Of a stretch of DNA of 64,000 nucleotides, positions 1 to 12,000 are shown in pieces. Numbering within the stretch: position 1 is the stretch's first letter; each line of letters opens with the position of its first letter. The stretch is taken from contig NC_088295.1 of NCBI RefSeq assembly GCF_032854445.1, positions 78,894,028 to 78,958,027 on the forward strand. The letters are read 5' to 3'. Below the pieces are notes generated by a model. The model was not told the DNA's origin and searched no databases. It saw nothing but the letters and a program-made list of their open reading frames with translations. Origin of the DNA: Liolophura sinensis (taxonomy: Eukaryota; Mollusca; Polyplacophora; Chitonida; Chitonidae). Made by a program: the position numbers and the translations under genes.

Positions 1-24
1 GGACAGAGCCGTGGACGAACTATG
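1..24 (+). CDS. Partial exon: PLAT domain interior of the polycystin-1-like gene
   Basis: The window opens inside this exon. Read from base 2 it gives DRAVDEL and leaves two bases (tg) before the donor gtaaga. Joined to base 168 these make a Trp codon. This is the conserved Trp of the PLAT motif W(F/Y)L..V.V.D. The short open stretch alone would mean little. The phase match and the restored Trp make it credible. Confidence 0.65.
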
Positions 25-3000
25 GTAAGAACAGTGGGGTGTGCTATATCTTTACGCATGTACAAGTTTATTTGCTATTTTTACATTTTGACCACTATGA
101 TGTGACAGCTGCATCTCACTTCAATAAATGAAATTTGTTGAATTTATTTAATGTTCATTGGCCACAGGTTTTTAAAGGAAGTGAACGTTTATGACCCACA
201 AAAGCAGAAGAAATGGCACTTTCCCGTGAATGGTATATTGAAGATATCTGGTGGAAAAAGGGAGCAGCGGTTTCTGATCGATGGTAATACAAGTGTGTAA
301 GTTCAGAAATAGCGGTAAGGGCTCTGGCCGGAATTGTTGATAAGCACAATGCTGACTGTGTCGTTAAGAACGATCCACTTAAGCCTCAGTCACATCAGAG
401 TTACGACTACCTTCGACCTTTGCGATTCGTCGCGATCCTTACATCGTGATCAATTGGAGCCAATTTACCCGGACTGAGGCTTAAGAAACTGATTGCAGTC
501 ACACCTGAACTGAAACTTCGACTCTTGCAGGACTTGTAGTCATGTGATTGCATGAGATCAAAGGCACTCTGTGACCAAAAATGGATGCGATTCATGAAGA
601 TCGTTTGTGACTCTCGTACGTAGCTCGTACGTAGCTCGTACGACAAAGCTCGACCGTTTAACATTGGTCGGAGTTATGTAGATCATAGCTGACCGCAGAC
701 AAAAAAAACACCAACAACCACTCTTACCGGTTTGCGATGTCGATATCTTCAGAATTTTCAAGATTTGTCGCTTTTTAACCGTACGATGAGTCCAAGATTT
801 ACGAAGATTGCCTGCAATTTTGTCTCACAATTTGTCTTAACTAGTCGTAAGTCTAGATGTGACTAGGGCTTTACTTTAAAGCCCCTTTACTATGAAATCA
901 GTGCATAAAGCTCCCTTTCTCATGTCAATTTATAGCCCCCCCCCCCCGTTAAGATTGTGAGGTATCTGGTTAGTCAACAACGGTTTCTTCTATCGAGAAG
1001 AATTATATATTCAGTTATAAAAATATTCTTGAATCGACCTGTAAACAACAATTAACACCATGAAACTAAAGGTCCTAATACATAATTACACAATGACAGA
1101 AGCCAGGTTTTTACCTGCTTATGAAAAGTGGATGGGAAAAAATACTTTATTTCGTTTAGTCTTGGAATGTTTACTGTTGAAAATAATTACACTGGGAGTT
1201 AAACTAAAATCTTATATACACATAGTTTACAGGGCTGATCTGACAAAGGAGAACAGGGTATTAAGTGAGTTTTTTTATATTGCATCAATACTGGCCTGAA
1301 GGTTGCCGTATAAAGCGACGGCCCACAGGCGAATACAGGAGCGCCATGCGAAAACGCTCGACTGTGTATGTTATGGTCCAAATATTGTCTGAATATTGCT
1401 ACATTTCTGCCATAAATGAATAACACGCCCCGGACTCGACATTCTGCTGTCAAAGACGCTTGTAGCACGCTATTCTCATCTTTGGGGTCATGCTACCCGG
1501 CATACATGTTCATCGTTGCTCTCTCTGACTCGGCCATTAAGACTTTCAACTTGGTGAATACGTACTTATTGTGACATATTTGAATGCCTTTGCAGGTCGC
1601 GCAATACTTTTGGAAATTTTCTGGAAAAAGTCATAAATCTTCACAGTCTCATGAGAATCTTCGGGAAACCATTGGAAGTGGGTTTAATGGTGTTACCTTT
1701 GAAAGTAGGTCTCCTGGCCACAACGGTATCGTTACTTTACCTGTCCAATCTTCTGGTCTACATAGCATGTCACATGCTCACCACGTCGGTATCATTGGTG
1801 AATCTATTGTGCTTTTCAGTCATTGGACATGTTATTGTGTGGACGATATCATGTGTATTCGAGATTTTGGTGCGAAATATTCGACCTAAATGGGCCTTTT
1901 CTGAGAAGAGGCAAGATCTTTCAAGCCTGGTAAGGTCCCTTTATCCCGATTGCAACTGTGATCAGTGTCAAAAGTCAGGCGTCATTCACATCCCTGAATG
2001 TCCACTGTGGACTGGAAATGTCGAAGACAAAAAACCAGTGTCTACCCTCCTGACGCAGATTGTTCAGCCCGAGGACTTTGTGTCTCCATCAGTTCTTCAA
2101 GTTGGCTATGTCAAATCTTTCCATAAGGATAGTGGAAAATCTCTTCATAGGTTGAGTAAAATACAGCATACAGATAGCAATTCATCCAACGTGTGCACTA
2201 ATCTGTTGAATTCTATCGTCGATCCGGACCGAGGAAAGCCTTATCTTGAACAGCTTATCGGAGAAATTGCTGACTGGGAAGAGCTTCTATCTCGATTTGG
2301 TACAAAGCAACCTCTTGATATTTTAGCTGACAGTGGTTTAGGCGAGAGAAAGGATGTCTCCCTCTACACGTCCGAGTTTATTGACGAGCTGGATTCACCA
2401 ACAGACCAGAGGAACATGGACAGTGATGTTCTACTTCTGAAGCAGGTGAACCAAAACATAGATGGCGCCTTCAGTAAGCTGTGTGAAGAAATTGAAGAGT
2501 TTGATAAAATGCTTTCGGGGCATGAAGTTAAAATACCTTCAAACTCCTCTCTGTTTCAAGTTGATCGAGAAAATGCAAAGATGTCAGAAATTAGAAAAAA
2601 AAAGGAAGACACGATCGGAACTAAGTTTAGAGAAACAGCTACAGTAATTACCACTCTGAAATCAGGAGCGTCGGATGATCTTTCAGTGTTGAAAACTATC
2701 ACAGACTTGCATAATCCCGAACCTTTACACTCTATAATGAGCGATATTCGAAAAGTTGACCAATTGCTCAAGCAAAGTAATGGCTTCCCAGATAATGATG
2801 AATGTAAGGATGCAGTGGAATCGACAGCAGGAGCTACCAATTTTATCCAGGAAGCTTATGAAAATACAGGAAAGACAAGATGTTCGTCGTCCACTTACCG
2901 TGGGAAGATAAAAGACAACGAAACGAAAAGAAAACCGCCGAAGAATATCTATGCAAGTACATCTAAGCACTCCATATCCAGGTACCTCCTTACACCTGAT

Positions 3001-6000
3001 TACCAGAATTTTCAAGACTTTCCCTCTCTTGAGGATTTTGAAAGAGCATTTTTATCTGAGGCTGATGTACATGTAATACAACAACCCACGAACGGAAAGA
3101 ACTTCGAACCCAAAGGTTTTAAAAGTCAAAGTAGTAAAACAACTGATGATGAAGTGAAGGTACAGGCTATTGGCGTTGGAAAAAAATATGGGAAACAACC
3201 TGAAAGCCAGGAGACAGTGGCATCAGAACCCGATGAAAATGACATAGAAGGTTTAGATGAGTTCACAGATGAATTAGTGGAACCTGACGCGAGCGTAGAC
3301 TCGCTCCTTGGAGGCACATCATCAGTATCAAAGTATAGGACTCGTCTTAACAATATACTGGACGGGAAAACCGAGGTTGGGAGAAATTGTAGGGAACAGA
3401 TGGACTGCAATGACATGCTAGAATCGGACGATGATATAACTGACCTGAAAGTTGCAGACAATTTTCTCATTAATAGGGCACTTGACACAAGTGCCTCCAA
3501 GTTCTCCATATCTGGGTACGTCCTTGCACCCGATTACCAGAATTTTCAAGACTTTTCCTCACAAGAATCCGAAGAGAATATCGAAAAGACTGATGCAAGA
3601 CAACAACCCACAAAGGGAAAAATCATCCGGTCAAAGGGCAATAAGGGTCAAAGTAGAAAAACAGATGGATATGAAATGGAAGTACAAGTTGTTGGTCTTG
3701 GGAGAAAATACAGAAAACAGGAGAAGAGTCAGGAGAAAAAAGAATCAAAACCAGATAAAAATAGCCTGGATATTACAGAAGATATCCTCATAGATGAGCC
3801 ACTGGAATCTGGCGTCAGCACCGACTCCCTTCTTGAAGGCACTACAACTGCCTCAAAGTATAGGACTCGTTTTCTCAAAATACTGGGTGAGGAAATTGTC
3901 AACGGAAAAGACATGAAGTCCCCGGATGGCCAAAAAATATATATATCTCAAGGTTTCACAAAGAGCAATATTTTAAGTGGAACAAAGGCAAAACAAAAGA
4001 AGAAAAAGAAAGTTTACGGGAAAAAGATGAAGTCGATATCTCCAAAATGTCAAAAACGGCAAATAACTCCAGATTCGGCAAGAACCAAGAATTACCAAAC
4101 TTACTCTAAAGGTACAAAATCAGGAGGACAGTCTGAGGATGAAACACTACACCAGCTAGGGCCTAAGGACAGCAGTGAAGAAGAATTAGATGGACTTGGC
4201 AAAGGGAAGAAAACACAAAGGTGTAAAATGGAGCAAGGAAAAAACAAAGTCGGAAACGAGGAATGGGAAGGAGGTAAAGGTCAGATGAAACATACTATAA
4301 AATCACAACTTTCCGATGACAATTTGAACAAAACGATCCACTTTCAAACTAACAAAGCCTTAGACTACCAGTGGAATGATAACATTCACGGCAACTCACG
4401 ACGGCAGAATAATAAAGATTACAACCCAGAACTGGGCGATATCTGTGAAGAACTTGAAGGGTTTCTGAAGCAAACACCCCCGAAACACAAAGAGGGTAAA
4501 GGGAGGGAATCAGGACAGAAAATGTATAAAGCAGATGACGATATAGATGATTCTAGATCGGGCATAACTAATGATACACTCTCATCAGATTTTGGCTACA
4601 AGAAGAACATTAAGAGAGACAAGGGCCCAGGTGAAGACTTTTCGGTTGATTTAGGGAAAAAACAAAAAACCGGCTTACAAACAATATGTGAAATGAAAGA
4701 ACCGCATGGTATGAACAGAGCGCATAGCAAGGCTACAGGTAGAAAGAGCATGGATGTGTCCAAGACAGTTAAATATGACAAGAGTTTTATCAGACGATCT
4801 ACCGAATACTTTCTGACAGACGAAGTCACAGATGATGTTGAAGATGATTTTCTAGGTGAAGGTCCTAGTAATCAGGCATGGGAAACAAACGATGATCTGC
4901 CGAATAATGAAGCAGTAACAGATTCGGCACAAAGGCTGAAGGGACTAAACAAACCGGCTAGTTTAAATTCTGATATTTATTCGGAGAGCAGTCTGCAGTT
5001 TGGTGGAGAATCATTAGGAAGGTTTAGGATTGGGGAAAGAGATAGTGGTACAGAGAGAAGCCCGTTATCCCATGGTGAGGATCAACACGCACTTCATAAA
5101 TCCGAGGAAGTAGAATCTTCAGACACATATAACGAATATCCACTTGTCAGTAGAAAATCGAACACAAGGTATTATCTTTACGAGGGTTGCACAAAGTTTG
5201 ACGAAAACATATACGACGAATTTGAGGCAACCTGTCAAAGGGAAGCCTCAAAGGCACTCAAGCAGTTCGGAGGAAGAAAAGTAATGAAGAGAGTTAGTGT
5301 AACTGAAGATAGGAAAATTCCGAAATTGCAAGATGGTCTCAGGAAAACTGGAAAAAGAGATCAGTTTAGTGAAACCGTTCCATCTGAAGAGGCAAAGATA
5401 ATGGATAGCAATGCAAGTGATGAAGACGACGATACGGAATATAGCTCTGATAAAGAGGAAAGAACATCTAGGAAAATAGAAACAAGACGATCGGACATAC
5501 TAAAAAACGTGTGTCGAACTGGTAAAAGGAGGTCAACATATTTACTTGTTGATGATTACACAGACATGGGAGAACTTTCGTTTGACGATTTTGATGAGAC
5601 ACATAAAAAGACAGAAATGCATGATTCTAACATATGTGAAGAGACCCCTATTCATAGCGTGTCAGATGCTTTTTCCGATGAAATTCCAGCAAAGAAACTT
5701 AAAGGTAGAGTGCGGAGGGTACAAAACACTGCACAAAGGAAATCAACATACATGCTTGTCACGGACAATGCCTCTGGAAAAAGGAAGAGAGATTGGAAAA
5801 ATAAGACAAGCATGAAAGCAACTGCTAAATCTAAGAAAGTAGACAAAGAAAGCAAAATGTATTTTAAAACGACTTGCCGTGATAATATTAGAGAAAATGA
5901 AAACTCCGCCACTTTATTGAAAGAGATAAGTGTGGCTGATGATCCAAGTTCTCGACTGAGCAAACTGAGTCAAGATATTGCAGAATTTGATAATGCTCTC

Positions 6001-9000
6001 CATCTAGCGGGGGCTAAGTCAAGCTTCGTGGTCCAGAGGCTGATATCAAGCACCAGTGATATGCAGACAAAAGTTTTAGGACTCAGTGATGAACGAAGTC
6101 AAAATGGGGTAATATCTTCAAGGTTTCAGTCAAAGGAAAGCACTGTTGAAAAGCCAGAGCCTTCTCCAGTTAATGATTTGACTAGATGTGATGTGGATGT
6201 TTTGATGTCAATAGTTAAGCGACAAAATGACGGAGAAACAATGAGTGCGATACTCCATGATATTCATGAGTTCGACACCGCACTCAAGCTTGCCGGCGCT
6301 GAAAACAGCCCCGTCATCAAAGACTTACTGTCAAGTGCTTCTTTTCATAGAACTGCTTCGGCAAACTTATCTGATCCGTTAAGTCCTTTCGCTGAGAAAT
6401 GCAAGGTGGACCAACAGGGTGTAGAAGCTCATAGAAGCGCAAATGCAGGCTCCAAAACAAAACACTTTTACCAAAAAAGTGAGGAATTGGGCGATTTATC
6501 TCCGAACGCTGACGAGGGATTAGGTGTTAACAAAACTGCTTCCAGGCCACATGACAAACAAAAAGTCCTTGATCTTATGAAGTTAATTGTGGAAGGAAAT
6601 AAAAACCCAGACTTGCTTCAAAATATTTTGAGAGACATCCAAGCTCTTGATGATTTACTGTCAAAATCAGGCGTCGCAGAAAGCTCTGTAATGCAGACGC
6701 TGATGAAGGACAGCGCATTGTATGACGATAAAGATTGGAGTGAAGCAGACGTCTCTGCCGCATATCTACTTGCATCCAAAAGTCCACGTTCTGCAAAAAG
6801 TAGCAAATCAATTAAATTAACCTCGCCTTTACCCGAAAGTAAACTTGCAGGAATTGAAAATACTGAAGATTGTAATTTAATAAGGGACATATTAGGCCCA
6901 AAAACGACTTCCGAATCGCTGGAGGGTATTCTTAAGGATATTCAAGACTTTGATATTATGCTGTATGAAAGAGGTTTCGGACGGATATCTCGTAAACAAA
7001 AAATATGCTATGCAGTAAGGGGTGATAAAGTCAACAAATTAAACACAGTATCCAAACCTGAAGAACAACTTGAAAATAAAACTGAAAGCCCTAAACTATC
7101 CACCTTCCAAGGCTCAAGTTTTTCTCCGGCAGGGGTGGAATCATTCAATAAGGGAGAGGAAGTAGGATCTGAGGACAACGGACATGCCGTGCGAATGTTA
7201 AAATCAATTATCACAGACCGAAGGAAAGGACCTTTTCAAGAAATTTTACGGGATATAATGGATTTTGACAGTAATCTCAGTAAATCTGACTTAGGAAGTA
7301 ACCCTTGTGTTCATAAGTTGCTTGATGTTGACAGGGTCGCAGTTTGGGAACAAGGTAAAGATAAAGATGATCTTATACGTCACTATTCCAGTCAGGAATG
7401 GAATGGCACAACTCCTAAAACATACCGTGAGCGTAAAGAGACTAAAGTGACAAAGAAAAAGAAAACTTCTACCCCAGTAAAGTTCTCAGCTACCAACACA
7501 TATTCAAAAGCTGGAAAAGGACAGAACCTGAAGGACTTCAAGAAAAGAACGAAAGAAGAGGGAAGCACGACCGATTATCCGGAGACTGGAAGTGATCATG
7601 GTAGTGAAATTTCTACCAGGTCAAGTAAAGTACAACCTACAGGAACTGAGGCCAGCACGGGTAGTGAATCATCTGTTTCTGGGTCTTATGATGTGACTGG
7701 CAAACGAGATTATCTGATGAAAAAGATATTACGTACACTACATGGTTTCCATATCCTAGTTTCTTCTCTAAATGACATAGACTATGATCAGTTGGACATG
7801 TTGATTGACCTTCTTAGAAAAGGAGAGAACAAGGTCAATACTGATCTTTCTACAGAAATTGTTGAAATATTGGACAGAACCCAAGAACATTCTGAAAACA
7901 GACGATCTTTCTTAAAAACCTTCGCTGGAGTAAGCGACCAAATTGCTATGGAGTCTTCAACACAAGAAATGTCGTCAGGGATTCTTAGTAAATCTACTTC
8001 ATCAGTGGAAACGACGGATAAGTCATGTGAAGCTGTGACGAGTCGTGATTACCTGAGCGATGATTCCCAACAAACAAGACCAAAACATACACGACAGCGA
8101 TCAGCACAGAAGCCGACTAACGTTAAAAGTCGATACGTCAAATCTCCTCAAAGGAAGGCGAGGCTTCAGTCTGTGCATAACGCTGGAAACAACATAAGCA
8201 ACGAGAACACGGATAACCAGTCACTTCAGGATAAGACAAGACACGCAGAGAAACTTACTGATTTGGATAATTTCCAGCTGAACGGTCAAGAATCAACTGA
8301 AACGTTGAAACCAGTCATTAACTCCAGTTTAGAAAACCAAAGACAACTGATCCGAGTTAGTTCGCAAGTCAATCTATCCGTGGCTTCTGTAGGCCCACAA
8401 GTCGATGGAAACGCTGTCGCTTCAACCAGTAATCATAAACCCCAAGTGTGTTATTGTATTATTGAAGTATTAGCCAAAGTGTTGGTTGAAAACACCATTG
8501 GCTTTGCTACGCAAGACTTGAACCATGAATTTGAATCAATAATCAGTGTTTTCCACAGATACCTGGTGATTGCATCTACCATGAGTTTGCTTAGGAAATG
8601 GCGAATCCCGGCTGATATAAACCTTCTTAATGAAGTTTTGCAAGAAGTGTTTTGGCATTTAGATTCTCAGGGGTTTGGGCGTATGAACCATCCAGATCTT
8701 TATCTTTCAAAAGCCTTACTTCTTCAGCGTATGTCACAAAAATCTAAACAGCGATATACACTGACTCTGTTTCCTAATAACCAAGCGGATGGGAATTCCA
8801 TACTTAAGCTTGAAGATATCATTCATTTTGAAAATAGCCTGGCCCGTGCTTTAAGAAAGAAAGCAAAAGAGTGTGTAAAGACTGGGTTAAAAGTGTGCTT
8901 GAAAAACATCGACAGTCACGTGGTATACAGTAAGTCCTTCCGAAAACCGAACTCTTACCTGATCTCAGTATTTCTCGTCTACATAGACTCATTGACAGAC

Positions 9001-12000
9001 AAGACCAAATCCTTTCCAATGGAAGTCTTCTCTGAGCTGTCTAAGAGTTGGACTCCCAGGAAGAAGCCTTTGTCACCAAATTTTGTGAACTCAAGTGATC
9101 GCTCAGTAGGTATCAGATGTCGGACACATCTAAGGTAGTGGTGTTTTGGTTTATTATACATTGATTTTGTGAAGGCAAGTTAATGCTTAAAAGTCTGGTG
9201 TTTTCTTATAGCTTTCATGTTTACAATATCTGAGTGTGTAGGAAAATGTTTCACGGCCATTTTTCCTAGAGTACGAATCGATTTGGCCGAGCTGTAGCAA
9301 CTTTTATGTTTCACATCGTCAGCAGGAGACAAGCTTTTCAGTGGGCGTCATACCCAGGAGTTCCGAGTGTAAGAACTATCCTTGCTTTCCTAACTATGCG
9401 CTCAGCATCAGGGAATAGGCCAAATGCCTATCTTATTTTTCTAGTCTGAAGCCTGTTTAGACCTACTGTTTTAGCCATCTATAACAAAAGGAAGCATGGT
9501 ACTCACAATATCCTGGACCATTTTTGTCATTTCACCGTTTGTCCATGTTCTACAGGTTTCAGGTCGAGATTCCAACTGGGCCAAAAGGACTGCTGGCAAA
9601 GGTATTAGACGTACCAATTAAATTAGTATATTTTCATAAGGGGAAATTATATATGTGGCCAGTAATATTAATGTATGAGTCTAACTAGGAATTGGAAATA
9701 CTCTGATTTGGCCCGCCTTAGGATAATTATAAGTCTATTTTAATTTGAAAATTCTCTTTATCTAGAACTGTTGGTAGGTTTAATATTCTTTCCCAGAGCG
9801 GTTGTATGTGAGTATGTGAGTGTGGATGGGGAGGGAGGGGGGTTGGGCGATTGTCGCTGGCTACCATCAGCACACCAAAGAAGTCACCTGCTCGAATTCA
9901 GCTCTCGCTGTTTCGACCCATTAACCTGACCGCCATCATGTATAAGAAAAATTCTGAAGCACGGTTTTAAGTAAGTAAGTAAATAAAAAATAAATAAATA
10001 AATGAATAAATAATTTTTCTGATATAAATGGAAAGTTCTTGCCTAAGGCTTTAAACAACGAGCAAATAAATTAATAAATAACGTGTCGTTGCCGGGTGGT
10101 TAAGACGCTTGTCTTTCACAGGCTAAGACAAACGGAATGCGGGTTCAGTCCTGTCCGTGGAGAATTTTTGTAGATTCCACAGCTGTTGCTGTTCGTGGTT
10201 CCTTGGTCCAGGACACTCTTTTCGTTTTCTTTCACCAGTATGGTGTGCATATCAACGCGACATCTCGGATAGTTCGTCAGTAACTTAGCAGAGGTCGATG
10301 ACTTACCCCGTCGCACACCGGTTTCCTCCATCTTATGATTGAACATATTTCGAGTGAAGCGTTAAACACCAATCAGGCAAACAACAACAACAACAACTAA
10401 TAAATAAATATTTGATTTACTTTTAGCACCAAGGCATGACATTTACACACTCACATGTTGTTGATAAAAAGCACCAATGCACAATTTCTCCTTGTCCGGT
10501 ATACGTCGCTCAGGCCTGACTAAACAGCGCAAAAGCAGGAGAAGATTTATTTATTTATTTATTTGATTAGTGTTTTATGCCGTTCTCAAGAATATTTCAC
10601 TTTGACACAATAACATCTTAACTTGTGTCACATCGGACCAATGTATTAAGATCAGTTCGTCTAATTCGTTTCCTTTTTTTTAGGCATGGCATCTAAGTCT
10701 GTGAAGGAAACGCCAGCAACTCAGACGACAAAAGTAGGCGATTCAAGTTCTTCCAAGCATGTGAAGTTTTCGCCAAACCTTTCAGTCGCACCATCCGTGC
10801 ATTCACATCCTACAGGTAGCAAAGAGATAGAGATGGGCAAAATAGCCATGGTGAGTGCGTCTCATGATTAAAACACTTCGATACCTTACTCTTTTGTGAG
10901 CAGTCATCCTAATATTCGGAAACAGACAGTCAGGATTTTGCCATCCTTTACTATGAATTTGTGTTTAGTGTTACCAGTATGGCCGGAGTTGTCTTTAGGA
11001 ATCTTGGGTTGTTAAAATATAACTTGTTAAATATTGCAGTCGTTTAATGAAACATCTTTTGTCAGACTGTGGTATGAGCCATAACCTGTGTGGTAAAGTC
11101 ATACTCATTCATTTGTATATATAAGCAACACAATTCCTAGATTTTAAACCAGTTACTTTAAAAAGTGTCAACGTTGTACTTTCTTACCATTTTTGATTTT
11201 ATATTTTATGATTGACAGGGAAAAGGAGATGGTGTGGATTCACTGACAACAGGTAATGTATTGGTTTTATTACTTGGTTTCGTACTTTGGGCCGTCGGTG
11301 GGACATTTGGTCCCCTTTCCGGTTTCTGTCACTTAAAAAACTGCTATCACCATGGTATATGTGAAATATTCTTCACCACGGCGTTAAAATCCAATGAAAT
11401 GAAAGATATTAACAAAGAGTATCTATCCATCATGCAGCCCCTCTTGTCCGTGTTTAAGAAACGCCACCATCATTAGACGTGTGTCTGCATCATTTCATTA
11501 ATTTATTATGTAACCGTGGTATCTGATAATATTTCAGATTTTAAAATGCCGAAAAAGCATGTGCTGCACAAACTTTACTATCATTCCATATGTTGTCTGT
11601 AATCTTGTCATAATGTAGCCATCATGTTATTTGGTTTCGTTGCAGATTTTAAACTGTTGAACAAGTATGTACTACACGTTATCCGAGATGAACAAAATCG
11701 CCAAGAACTAGAGGTCTCGAATTACTGCCTATCTAACAAGGACAAGCTGGACAATTTTTTGATTGAAAATATTCAAAGGGCTGTTGATTTCCAACAGTCC
11801 CAACGGAAGGAACCAACACTGTCTGGTCCTATTTTAGAGGGTCTGAAGTATGAAGTGTGCGGTTGCGGCGATCTAAGGCTTCCATGGTGGGTCTTCCAGT
11901 GTTTAGTCGTCTTTTTGAGCCTGATAGTTGCAGGCTCTCTGTCCTATACAGGTATTAAGGGTCAGGATCTCACTCCGAACCAATCGTCGGAGTGGATAGT

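Larger units (their letters stand above)
9110..10683 (+). other. Intron of the polycystin-like gene, SINE-rich
   Basis: It runs from gtatca to ttttttttag. The second half holds three SINE-related stretches, listed separately. The first part (9140–9920) shows no coding signal, only A/T-rich sequence and a short G-rich patch near 9825–9845. Confidence 0.6.

Noticed and set aside
1060-1299. 79-residue frame in the first large intron, including an exon-like segment at 1233–1264
   Set aside because: The exit phase does not fit the 1596 exon, while 296 to 1596 joins perfectly and gives the expected PLAT-to-TM2 linker.
1651-9138. Large frame taken as a complete intronless gene starting at Met 1651 and ending at 9138
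   Set aside because: The frame is open upstream of 1651, family similarity (pre-TM2) starts before that Met, and a phase-matched donor at 9109 leads to exons with TM4–TM5.
11234-11476. Independent 80-residue membrane protein
   Set aside because: It starts within a micro-exon that splices in phase on both sides; the hydrophobic part is best read as intron, though retention is possible.
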